38,770 nucleotides of DNA. It comes from Candidatus Poribacteria bacterium. Its GTDB lineage: Bacteria; Poribacteria; WGA-4E; PCPOR2b. Positions within the stretch are counted from its first letter, which is position 1. Each line of letters begins with the position of its first letter. Below, piece after piece: positions 17,831-25,251 of this stretch. Both the position numbers and the translations under genes were made by a program. The notes below the pieces were generated by a model, which did no database searches, was not told the origin of the DNA, and saw only the letters and a program-made list of their open reading frames with translations. The stretch is taken from NCBI GenBank assembly GCA_022567695.1, contig JADFGN010000007.1, positions 1-38,770 of the forward strand, given 5' to 3'.

Positions 17831-17990
17831 AGCCCCTCCCTGCCTCCCCTTCGTAAGGTTCAGGGGCGGACAGTTCTGTAACCTCCCCCTTCCCCTCCTT
17901 CTCAAGGAGGGGAGATCATGGGCCACATTAGTTCTCCCCCTTACGAAGGGGGATCGTCGAGCCTGGAGACGATAAATAAATAGAGGGGGT
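17831..17990. repeat. Cluster of short palindromes in an intergenic gap (includes dispersed element copy 2)
   Basis: The 477-bp gap 17763-18239 holds a run of hairpins and no convincing gene. 17892-17912 is a perfect 9-bp inverted repeat with a 3-base loop (CCCCTCCTT/AAGGAGGGG). 17936-17952 is CCCCCTT-ACG-AAGGGGG. A related half-palindrome lies at 17843-17865. 17953-17973 is ATCGTC...GACGAT, the second copy of the element at 14719-14751, in inverted orientation. The two outer genes diverge, so some of these may shape transcription starts, but they look like accumulated REP-type repeats. Confidence 0.7.
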
Positions 17991-18239
17991 TGAAGATTTC
18001 CACCGACGTGCAATAGGTTGTTCTTCCCCTAAATCATAACCTCAAGCTGTAAAAGCTTGGAGATTATAACATGTTGGAATTCAAGGTGTCAACCGTTGGG
18101 CCATTGAAATGCTTGACTTTAACACGATAAGCCCATGTCGCAGTTTTTTGTGCCGCGTATGGACCACGAATTATTTTTTTACCTTTTCCTGAAATACTCG
18201 TATGAACGGATGAAAACACCAAATGAAAGGGTAAATCCG

Positions 18240-18593
18240 ATGATCAATGGATGGAAAAATCTAGCTTGCATCCTGTTGCTGACGCTGATGGGTTGCTCTG
18301 GTAAAGTCGCTTCATGGCTTGAACAGCCGATCAACTTCGAGGAACGCATTCAAGAAATCCGTGAAGCGCGGACGACGTACGAACCAATTGTTCCTAGCAA
18401 TGTCGAACAGCGCATTCAATGGAGCGAGGATAGAAGGAAGAAATACCACAAATGGCGTCAACTGTTTAACCCGGAGTATGATGATTACACAGCATCATGC
18501 TTAACTGGCGATACACTCACGCTTTTCCTGAAGCAGGAAAAGCAGATGCGTCATGAAAGGGTTAATCGCCCTAACAAACGACGTTCGCGGTAA
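18240..18593 (+). CDS. Small putative lipoprotein
   Basis: From the ATG at 18240 the 117-residue product opens MINGWKNLACILLLTLMGCSGK, a type II signal peptide with lipobox LMGC. The lipidated cysteine would be residue 19. The mature part is highly charged (EERIQEIREARTTYEP, RIQWSEDRRKKYHKW) with no recognised domain. AAAGGG lies about 10 bases upstream. In-frame starts further up (18135, 18210) would bury the signal peptide. It is probably an envelope lipoprotein of unknown function, transcribed alone. Confidence 0.6.
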   Translation: MINGWKNLACILLLTLMGCSGKVASWLEQPINFEERIQEIREARTTYEPIVPSNVEQRIQWSEDRRKKYHKWRQLFNPEYDDYTASCLTGDTLTLFLKQEKQMRHERVNRPNKRRSR

Positions 18594-18604
18594 AAATGTA
18601 AAAC

Positions 18605-18667
18605 TGTAGGAGCGGAATCCTTTCCACGACTGTCTCCGGAGTTCGTCGAAAGGATTCAACTCCTAAT
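18605..18667. repeat. Palindromic repeat downstream of the lipoprotein gene
   Basis: Arms 18605-18629 and 18643-18667 are inverted copies with about 20 of 25 positions matching (core GAATCCTTTC). The 13-base loop itself contains TCTCCGGAG. It lies between the convergent lipoprotein and isomerase genes and could act as a terminator, although no T-run is present. Confidence 0.65.
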
Positions 18668-18682
18668 AAAATCATCAGATAT

Positions 18683-19450
18683 TCAAACCAGAGATTTCAA
18701 CGTTTGGACGAAGCGAGGAACAGCGGTCATCGGATCTTCAGCGGCTTCATACTCGATTGAGAGATAGCCTTTGTAACCTTGCTCGTTGAGCATGTTGATA
18801 ATTTTTGAGAAATCTGCCTCTTCTTTGCCACCGCCCTCCTTTGGAATCTCTGTCTTGGCGTGTGCGGTAACGGAGTAAGGGGCGATACGTGCGAGTGAGC
18901 CGTAGGGATCTTGACGGAAGTTGCCCGTATCCAAATTCACACGGACCCACTCAGAGCCTACAGATTCGATGAGCTCGATGACCCCATCGGCAGTTGACGT
19001 TATCCCACCGTGATTCTCAAGTGCTACGAATACGCCACGCGGTGCCGCATACTCTCCACATTCCTTCAAACCATCGATTGTCCACTGGCGAGCTTCTGCC
19101 TCGCTATGCCCTTCAGGCGTTCCTCCAGCGAAGACTCGCAAACAGGGCGCTCCTAACTTGACGGAGATGTCGATCCAATCTTTGACGTGCTGAATCTGAT
19201 TGGCACGTTCACCTGCATCGGCGTGTGTGAAGCGATTTCCAACTGCCGTCCCCGAAATCTGCAACCCAAGCAGATAGCACTGACGCTTGAGCGTGTACAA
19301 AAAGTCATCGTCCGTTGACGGGAAATAATAAGCCGTCAATTCAACTCCGTCCAGATCCATTTCGACGGCCTTGTGAAGAAAACCTTCAAGGCTCATTTCG
19401 CCCTTTGTCAAATACTGACGGAACGAATATGCCGCACTTCCAACTTTCAT
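18683..19450 (-). CDS. Sugar phosphate isomerase/epimerase (second TIM-barrel paralogue)
   Basis: The 255-residue protein has the xylose isomerase-like barrel with ligands Glu145 (FVALENHGG), Asp174 (VNLDTGNF), His197 (TAHAKTE) and Glu233 (LSIEYEA). It opens MKVGSAAYSFRQYL, typical of the branch annotated with sugar-acid and inositol catabolism. GGGAGG lies 7 bases before the ATG. It is 12 bp downstream of the VOC-family gene and surely shares its transcript. The substrate is unknown. Confidence 0.87.
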   Translation of the reverse strand: MKVGSAAYSFRQYLTKGEMSLEGFLHKAVEMDLDGVELTAYYFPSTDDDFLYTLKRQCYLLGLQISGTAVGNRFTHADAGERANQIQHVKDWIDISVKLGAPCLRVFAGGTPEGHSEAEARQWTIDGLKECGEYAAPRGVFVALENHGGITSTADGVIELIESVGSEWVRVNLDTGNFRQDPYGSLARIAPYSVTAHAKTEIPKEGGGKEEADFSKIINMLNEQGYKGYLSIEYEAAEDPMTAVPRFVQTLKSLV

Positions 19451-19462
19451 TATACAACCTCC

Positions 19463-19852
19463 CTATGCATCCTTCCGTTCTAACAACTCGATTTCGTAAT
19501 TGTCCGGATCGGTGATAAACGCCATCTTCATACCGCCCGACGTGAATTGCTCACGCCAACCATCGGGCCAAATCTCAAGCCCCGCTTTCTCCAATCCATC
19601 ACAGCAAGCAACGAGGTCCGGGACACCGATGGCGAAGTGCATCAGATCTTCAGGAACGTTGAGTTCATAGTCAGGCGAATAGGTCAACTCCAAGGTATGG
19701 TCATTGCCGGGAAGTTCCAAATGTACAATCTGGTTGCCTGCCGGTGACTTATCGCTTCGACTTCTCACCACAAAACCTAAGTGATTGCAATACCAGTTGA
19801 TAGATCTGTCCAAATCGCTTACACGAACACGAGTATGTAAAAAAACAGCCAT
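19463..19852 (-). CDS. VOC/glyoxalase superfamily protein (lactoylglutathione lyase-like)
   Basis: The 129-residue protein consists of two beta-alpha-beta-beta-beta modules. Candidate metal ligands are His6 (FLHTRVRV), a Glu in HTLELTY, His in MHFAIGV and Glu in NYEIELLE, the full HEHE set of glyoxalase I. The closing DPDNYEIELLER is diagnostic of the superfamily. AAGGAG precedes the ATG. It may detoxify methylglyoxal from sugar metabolism or isomerise an intermediate handled by the downstream isomerase. Confidence 0.85.
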   Translation of the reverse strand: MAVFLHTRVRVSDLDRSINWYCNHLGFVVRSRSDKSPAGNQIVHLELPGNDHTLELTYSPDYELNVPEDLMHFAIGVPDLVACCDGLEKAGLEIWPDGWREQFTSGGMKMAFITDPDNYEIELLERKDA

Positions 19853-20241
19853 TTTAATCTCCTTGTTTTGAATTCTATTTGAATGGGGAAATCAGTCGTC
19901 TACAAAACGTAATCTTGAACATGCTGCCATATTATATCTCGAACCATGCATCTTGGATCGAGATACACGATACAAGTGATGCATGATGCAGAAATCACAG
20001 AAATGGGAACATTGTAGAGTACCTGCTTCGAGAAATAATACCATCCTAGCCACCGCCTGACAAGCGGATTGTCGGTTTGGTTCACTTTGAATTTTCGCTA
20101 TTGAAAAATTTCTGCGAATGATAGATAATATGCTCGGCAAGGCTAAAGGTTGCTTATCTCATCATCTGCAAAAGACCAGAACTTTGGGGCAGTTGGTTAT
20201 GCTACCCATTGCACTCAGCCCCGCTGACGGAAAGGACACTT
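19853..20241. other. 389-bp divergent intergenic region without a convincing gene
   Basis: The minus-strand VOC gene and the plus-strand sulfatase diverge from here. A TATAAT on the minus strand (19931-19936) could be a -10 box for the VOC gene, but no good -35 is at 17 bases. Short open frames here have no ribosome binding site or recognisable product. I see no RNA gene. Confidence 0.5.
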
Positions 20242-21597
20242 ATGGCTCAAAAAACTCCAAGACCCAATATCCTCTTTATTATGGACGATCAGCACCGTTT
20301 CGATTATCTCGGATCGGCGGGTGCTGGCTTTGTCAGAACCCCAAACTTGGATCGGTTAGCAGAACGTGGGGTTCGTTTCACCCAGTGTACCACAAACTGT
20401 GCGGTTTGCGCACCATCACGGATTGCTTTGGCGACCGGACTTCAACCATCTCGTTTAGGGTGTGTAGACAACTCCTGCTTTCTTCCACGTAGCGTTCCCA
20501 CTTACTATCAAAGGCTACGCGACCACGGGTATCGCGTGGGTTGCATAGGTAAGCTTGATTTGGCAAAGCCAGATGGCTATAACGGACGATACGGCGATCG
20601 ACCTTGTGTTTACGGGTGGGGCTTTACGCATCCCGAGGAATGCGAGGGGAAAATGCACGCGGGAAGTTCCCCGACACCCATCGGCCCTTACACTCATTAT
20701 TTACAAGAACGCGGCCTACTTCAGGCGTTTTATGAAGACTATCGAGATCGTTCCGCGAAAGGTTGGATCAATGGAGCGTCTCACGATTCTGTTCTTCCCA
20801 CGGATGCTTTTGAAGATACGTACATCGGGAGGCGGGCAGCAGAATGGATTGAAAGCATTCCAGATGATTTTCCGTGGCATCTTTTTGTCAGCTTTGTGGG
20901 ACCGCATGATCCGTTCGATCCACCGAGTGAGTACGGCAACCGATACCGGAACGCCAATATGCCGGAAGCGGTTCAAGATTCCATGACCGGAAAGGCCGCA
21001 TGGGTTGGCAAGCGGGTGATTGACATAGAGCCGGAAGAAGTTGCTGTGACGCGGAGGCAATACTGTGGCGCAATTGAATTGATTGATGATGGGGTCGGTT
21101 TAATCCTTAACGCGCTCAAACGGCGCGGTATGCTTGAGAACACTTATATCATCTTTTCAAGCGATCACGGCGAAATGCTAGGCGACCACGGACTTTACAC
21201 AAAAAGTGTTGCGTATGAGCCATCCCTCCGTGTGCCACTGATTGTCGCTGGGCCGGAAATCGAAGGCGGCCGTGTATCGGATGCGTTGGTCGAATTGATT
21301 GATATCAACCCAACAATCTGTGAACTGGCAGACGTGCCGCCGCTAGAGAATATCGATGCGCTCTCGGTTTCCCCCATTCTACGAAGTGAAGCGATAGGAC
21401 ATCGGACCGAAACGGTCAGTGCGATTCGTAACTTTCGATGTATCCGCACGGAAACGCACAAGCTCATTCAGAACTACAATGATCTTGTTGAGCTGTATGA
21501 GCTTGAAAGCGATCCGGATGAGTTGTACAATATTGCAGATACGCAGCCGAAACTCGCCCGCGATCTCAGTCAGTGCTTGACTCAACGTTTCAAATAA
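20242..21597 (+). CDS. Sulfatase (formylglycine-dependent, type I)
   Basis: The 451-residue protein shows the N-terminal metal site NILFIMDDQHRFD (Asp15, Asp16), then CAPSR (Cys56), the C-x-P-S-R signature whose cysteine is converted to formylglycine. FSSDHGEMLGDHG supplies the other metal ligands. The usual GKWHLG motif is replaced by GKLDLAKP. The enzyme would remove sulfate from a sugar or choline-type ester. There is no signal peptide, so it is predicted cytoplasmic. GGAAAGGAC lies upstream of the ATG at 20242; a TTG 33 bases earlier is in frame but poorer. A formylglycine-generating enzyme is required and is not in this window. Confidence 0.9.
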   Translation: MAQKTPRPNILFIMDDQHRFDYLGSAGAGFVRTPNLDRLAERGVRFTQCTTNCAVCAPSRIALATGLQPSRLGCVDNSCFLPRSVPTYYQRLRDHGYRVGCIGKLDLAKPDGYNGRYGDRPCVYGWGFTHPEECEGKMHAGSSPTPIGPYTHYLQERGLLQAFYEDYRDRSAKGWINGASHDSVLPTDAFEDTYIGRRAAEWIESIPDDFPWHLFVSFVGPHDPFDPPSEYGNRYRNANMPEAVQDSMTGKAAWVGKRVIDIEPEEVAVTRRQYCGAIELIDDGVGLILNALKRRGMLENTYIIFSSDHGEMLGDHGLYTKSVAYEPSLRVPLIVAGPEIEGGRVSDALVELIDINPTICELADVPPLENIDALSVSPILRSEAIGHRTETVSAIRNFRCIRTETHKLIQNYNDLVELYELESDPDELYNIADTQPKLARDLSQCLTQRFK

Positions 21598-21649
21598 GGA
21601 AAACAATCGCGTTAATAGGTTCAACTTTTCACCATTTTTCCGGTAACTT

Positions 21650-22057
21650 TTATGTCCCAAAAAGCTCCCGTTTATACGCCTCCACGATGGCATTTAAAAC
21701 GCGCTCGGGGATAAACTCCAACTGTGAATTCAACTCCGATTCGACATCGACCATCATGCTGTGATCGAAGGTTTCGCGGTCGGCACATGGGTCGAAGGAC
21801 GTGCCATGCTCAGAGAGCATTTCCGCAAGCCTTGCAGGCGTCAATCCTTCAGAGATGCCGTGAAGCCCCCACGCCGTGCCGCGATATCCTTTGTCGTAAT
21901 CCTCGCCGAGGTACTTCTGTAAAATCGCTTCACGTTCTGCGCCTTGAACGTCGTTATTTTCAATCTCCTCCATTGCTTCAAGCGCATCTGGATCTAACTC
22001 GATCTGAAAAGCCGTTGATGCGTCAAAAGCAGCTTTGGGGTAAATTTTGTATGGCAT
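21650..22057 (-). CDS. Hypothetical acidic protein, 135 residues
   Basis: No family is recognised. The product MPYKIYPKAAFDASTAFQIELD... is acidic and mostly helical, without signal peptide or membrane helix, with KGYRGTAWGLHGISEGLTP in the middle. GAGGAG lies 5 bases before the ATG, so it is probably real. It starts 33 bp after the Gfo/Idh/MocA gene ends and is likely co-transcribed. Confidence 0.65.
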   Translation of the reverse strand: MPYKIYPKAAFDASTAFQIELDPDALEAMEEIENNDVQGAEREAILQKYLGEDYDKGYRGTAWGLHGISEGLTPARLAEMLSEHGTSFDPCADRETFDHSMMVDVESELNSQLEFIPERVLNAIVEAYKRELFGT

Positions 22058-22090
22058 TTTTTCTCCTCATGGAACGGGTGAATCTTCGTA

Positions 22091-23287
22091 TCAAATCTTC
22101 CACCGTTCATTGATCTCGTCTTGATAGCCAGAAATCTCGTCGTTGTAAACATCGTCAAACTTCACCGCTTGTCCACACCAGCCAGATTCATAGATTGCGT
22201 CGCAGACTGCTTGAGCTTTCAGTCCATCAACCCCGTCGAGTTCTGGGCGACGACCTTTGCGAACCGCATCCAAAAAATCGTAAACCTCAAGTTCGACGCC
22301 TTCGGTGATACCGTGGGGAAATACCCTCTCCTTTTCGCCTTCACTGAGGCTTTCCATGTAAGCGTTTTGGAGCGAATCCTTGTCCCGCTTTGTGCCATCC
22401 CACAATTGTAGTTCAGGCGATTGCGGATAACCACCACTGCTGTAAATTGAGCCTAAACTCCCATGATAACTGTTATAACTCATGCCGCGCCCCGGTGCCG
22501 CACTGGTACTGACCCATTGCCCAATCACGCCGTTTTTGAACGTGATCGTTGCGAGGGCAGTGTCTTCGACAGTCTGCGGGACATGATTGCCATCCGCATC
22601 TTTGAATTGGAATTGATTTAGGTTTTCCGATCGGGCATAGATCTCATCAGGTTCACCAAAGAAATAAATCAGCAGGTCTACATAGTGTATCCCGCCATCG
22701 ATGATGCCGTTCCCTCCACCGGTAAACTTATTTCTTCGCCATATCATCGACTCATCGCGTAAGCGATTCTCCGGTTCTTTTTGAGGACCGCCGATGCCTT
22801 GCCGAAAGAACATGCGGGGATTGCCAATCAACTTCTCTTTGTTAATCAACCACTCGACTGTGCGAGAACTCACCCAACGACGGACCTGCTCCGCGACGGC
22901 AAGAATGCGTTGGTGAGATTTGGCACTTTCGATCATCTTGTGCCCGGCACGGATGGTTACCGCAAGCGGCTTCTCAACAATTACATCAAGTCCCGCCTCA
23001 AAGCACGCAATCGCAAGACTGTGATGAAGAAAATGAGGGCCACAAATATCTGCCGCGTTGAGTGTTTCCTTGCCTAACATTTCCTCAATAGCGGTGTAAA
23101 CCTTTGGCGTACTTTCTTGGACATTGGCGGCTTTGACTGCAAACGCATTTGCCCGTTCTGCATCGACATCGCACATCGCCACAAAATCGAAAATGTCTAT
23201 GCCTTTCTGCCTAAGCCGTATGTAAGCGTTTAGGTGTGCTCCCGCCATGCCACCGCAGCCGACAATCGCCAGTTTGACTTTATCCAT
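22091..23287 (-). CDS. Gfo/Idh/MocA family oxidoreductase
   Basis: The 398-residue protein starts with the Rossmann motif KLAIVGCGGMAGAHLNAY. DVIVEKPLAVT contains the conserved EKP, and GGGNGIIDGGIHYVDLLIYFFG carries the conserved catalytic-region histidine of this family. Such enzymes oxidise sugars, inositols or their amino derivatives with NAD(P). AAAGGAGA lies 3 bases before the ATG. It is transcribed with the downstream 135-residue unknown. Its neighbours (SDR, sugar isomerases, sulfatase) suggest joint catabolism of a modified sugar. Confidence 0.9.
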   Translation of the reverse strand: MDKVKLAIVGCGGMAGAHLNAYIRLRQKGIDIFDFVAMCDVDAERANAFAVKAANVQESTPKVYTAIEEMLGKETLNAADICGPHFLHHSLAIACFEAGLDVIVEKPLAVTIRAGHKMIESAKSHQRILAVAEQVRRWVSSRTVEWLINKEKLIGNPRMFFRQGIGGPQKEPENRLRDESMIWRRNKFTGGGNGIIDGGIHYVDLLIYFFGEPDEIYARSENLNQFQFKDADGNHVPQTVEDTALATITFKNGVIGQWVSTSAAPGRGMSYNSYHGSLGSIYSSGGYPQSPELQLWDGTKRDKDSLQNAYMESLSEGEKERVFPHGITEGVELEVYDFLDAVRKGRRPELDGVDGLKAQAVCDAIYESGWCGQAVKFDDVYNDEISGYQDEINERWKI

Positions 23288-23400
23288 TGGTCTCCTTTCA
23301 GATTTAGATTTCGGTGTTACACCAATTTGCGTTTGAAAAAGTAACGTTTTTGCACTCCAGATAAAGACTTCAAAATTACCTCATCGACTGCGAAATAGTA

Positions 23401-24183
23401 TTATACAACAGCGGACAGCCCGCCATCGATGTTAATTGCCGTGCCTGTGATGTACGACGCACGATCTGAAACGAGGAAAGCAACGAGATCGCCGACTTCG
23501 GTGGGTTCGCCCAAACGTCCAAGTGGATGCTCACGACCACGGGCATCCCAATACGCGTCAAGTGTGCCAGAGGAACCACTCGCTTTCCAAGCACGTTCAC
23601 CTTGAGCACTCTTAATCGAAGTGAGGCAAACCGTGTTGACCAGGATGTTGTGGGGCAACATCTCTTTGGAGAGGGCTTTTGTCATCGCAATTCCCGCAGC
23701 TCGGCTGACAGAAGTCGGACAGGAACCCGCACCTGGTTGTTTGCCTCCCGGATGAGTGACGTTGATGATGCGTCCACCACCGGCTGCCTTCATGTGAGGA
23801 ATCGCCAGCCGCGCACAGCGCACCGCCCCCATAAGCTTGAGATCGAGGTCCTCATACCATTCCTGATCGGTCATCGTTTCAAAGTTCCCACCCGCTGAAC
23901 GTCCCGCGTTGTTGACTAGAATGTCGATTTTTCCAAAATGCGCGATAGTTCGGTTGAAGAAGTTCTCCAATGTTTCCGGTTTCGTCACGTCCGCGGTAAC
24001 AGCGAAAACGTCGTTTCCGGTTTGATCGCGAATTTCTTGCGCTGCCTGCTGCAAAACATCTTCACGCCGCGCGCAAATAGAAACTTTCGCCCCTTCGTCG
24101 GAAAGCCGCAGGGCGACACCTTTACCAATGCCTTCGCTACCGCCTGTGATGACAGCAACTTTGCCAGTTAATCCAAGCTCCAT
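23401..24183 (-). CDS. SDR family oxidoreductase lacking the YxxxK motif
   Basis: The 260-residue protein has the classical SDR cofactor motif TGGSEGIGKG (about residues 13-22) and NNAG (about 91-94), and ends SYITGTAINIDGG. Where the catalytic Tyr and Lys should be the sequence reads PTSVSRAAGIAMTKAL, so Tyr is Thr157 and Lys is Arg161. The catalytic Ser region reads NVTHPGG. GGAGG lies 5 bases before the ATG at 24181-24183, so I prefer it over the ATG 12 bases earlier. The rest of the fold is well kept, so it may use different chemistry or be non-catalytic. Confidence 0.85.
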   Translation of the reverse strand: MELGLTGKVAVITGGSEGIGKGVALRLSDEGAKVSICARREDVLQQAAQEIRDQTGNDVFAVTADVTKPETLENFFNRTIAHFGKIDILVNNAGRSAGGNFETMTDQEWYEDLDLKLMGAVRCARLAIPHMKAAGGGRIINVTHPGGKQPGAGSCPTSVSRAAGIAMTKALSKEMLPHNILVNTVCLTSIKSAQGERAWKASGSSGTLDAYWDARGREHPLGRLGEPTEVGDLVAFLVSDRASYITGTAINIDGGLSAVV

Positions 24184-24216
24184 GTTGTCCTCCATGTTGT
24201 CTAATGATGTTTAGAT

Positions 24217-24245
24217 ATTTTCGCATAATGCCCTGATAAAGTCAA
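24217..24245 (-). promoter_or_regulatory. Candidate promoter for the SDR gene
   Basis: On the minus strand TTGACT (24240-24245) is followed after 17 bases by GAAAAT (24217-24222, 4 of 6 matches). The predicted start lies about 25 bases before the ATG at 24183. Confidence 0.4.
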
Positions 24246-24263
24246 GGAATGTATTTTTCTTTG

Positions 24264-24292
24264 TTGATATGATAACAATTTTCTGATAAACT
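24264..24292 (+). promoter_or_regulatory. Candidate promoter for tsaB
   Basis: TTGATA (24264-24269) and TAAACT (24287-24292) are 17 bases apart. The transcript would begin at about 24299-24301, right at the tsaB ATG, implying a leaderless or near-leaderless mRNA. No ribosome binding site precedes this ATG. Confidence 0.4.
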
Positions 24293-24300
24293 ATTCTCAT

Positions 24301-24984
24301 ATGAAAATCCTTGGTATTGATACCTCAACTCCCATCGGCAGCGTCGGCTTAATCGATGGTGACAAATTCATTGCTGAACACACTTTGAATATCGTGCAAG
24401 CCCACTCTTCGCGCCTAATGCCCGCTATTGACCAGACCCTAAAGTGGGGCGGGCTCACCGTTCATGAACTCGATGCTTGCGCTGTTGGCATTGGCCCCGG
24501 TTCGTTCACAGGGGTTCGGATTGGCGTCTGCACAATTAAATCGCTCTGCTACGCTCTCCAAAAACCGATTATCGGTGTCTCGACGCTAGAGGCAATTGCC
24601 TACAACCTACGGTATACGAATGGGTTGATTTGTCCGATTCTTGACGCACGTCGAGAAGAAGTATACGGTGCAATCTTTCACGGCGGAAAGCGGCTGGAAC
24701 GTCAGTCCGAAGATCTCTGCGTGACGATTGAGCAGCTTTTGGATCGAACTGATACGCCCGCAGTTTTCGTCGGGGATGGTCTGGGAAAATATGCCGATGC
24801 CGTTCAGAAGCGATGGGGCGAAGATGTGATTCTTGCCGACCCAATCTTCAATGTGCCACGCGGGACGAATATCGCTCGGCTTGGGCGTGAGCGTCTGTTA
24901 AGTGAGGGGCCGGACGATTATTTTGCGCTGACCCCGAATTATGTGCGCACAGGAGTATACGGTAAGCCCAAGTCATCAACTTAA
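24301..24984 (+). CDS. tsaB: tRNA threonylcarbamoyladenosine biosynthesis protein TsaB
   Basis: The 227-residue protein has the ASKHA-fold opening MKILGIDTSTPIGSVGLID and the highly conserved GIGPGSFTGVRIGV segment, followed by PIIGVSTLEAIA and CPILDARREEVYGAIF, diagnostic of TsaB (YeaZ). TsaB is the non-catalytic partner of TsaD in the complex that makes t6A37 on ANN-decoding tRNAs. Length fits the family. No ribosome binding site is visible. It is a plus-strand single gene next to minus-strand sugar genes. Neither tsaD nor tsaE is in the window. Confidence 0.93.
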   Translation: MKILGIDTSTPIGSVGLIDGDKFIAEHTLNIVQAHSSRLMPAIDQTLKWGGLTVHELDACAVGIGPGSFTGVRIGVCTIKSLCYALQKPIIGVSTLEAIAYNLRYTNGLICPILDARREEVYGAIFHGGKRLERQSEDLCVTIEQLLDRTDTPAVFVGDGLGKYADAVQKRWGEDVILADPIFNVPRGTNIARLGRERLLSEGPDDYFALTPNYVRTGVYGKPKSST

Positions 24985-25007
24985 CTTTGGTAGATTTCCC
25001 TTTACTT

Positions 25008-25090
25008 AAAACTGCACCAACACTTGCAAAGTTGCCCTTCGGCGACTGTCAGTCCACGAAGGTGGACTTCGCAAAGGTTGCTGCGAATTT
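25008..25090. repeat. REP-like palindromic repeat, copy A (left part, interrupted by IS630)
   Basis: It starts with AAACTGCACCAAC, then a hairpin AGTTGCC-CTTC-GGCGACT (25030-25047), a second hairpin AGTCCAC-GAA-GGTGGACT (25051-25067), and TTGCTGCGAAT. It has the same order of parts as copies B, C and D near 32574-33335. The terminal hairpin arm GCGAAT (25083-25088) finds its partner ATTCGC only at 26514-26519, beyond the IS630 element. Confidence 0.75.
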
Positions 25091-25195
25091 CTGTTTTTAA
25101 ATTAATAAATCGGTAAACTGCAATAAAGATTGCAGTGGTGAAAAGGGATAGAACGTGTTCGAGATTTTCACTCTTGATGAAGTGGTCTGTTTGAT

Positions 25196-25232
25196 GATAG
25201 GATATATCTCTCTTTGAGAGGTATATCCCATC
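25196..25232 (+). promoter_or_regulatory. Strong hairpin in the transposase leader
   Basis: Arms 25196-25212 and 25216-25232 pair with 15 of 17 matches around a TTT loop, ending 19 bases before the transposase ATG. GAGGTG lies between hairpin and ATG. Such a structure could limit translation from read-through transcripts. Confidence 0.5.
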
Positions 25233-25251
25233 CTTTTTATCGAGGTGTTCG

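Noticed and set aside
17783-18013. Minus-strand open frame through the palindrome cluster
   Set aside because: Its sequence is produced by the repeats (proline/arginine-rich) and it has no supporting start site.
19892-20140. Minus-strand open frame of 82 codons in the VOC/sulfatase gap
   Set aside because: No ribosome binding site, Cys/His-rich random-looking composition, no similarity recognised.
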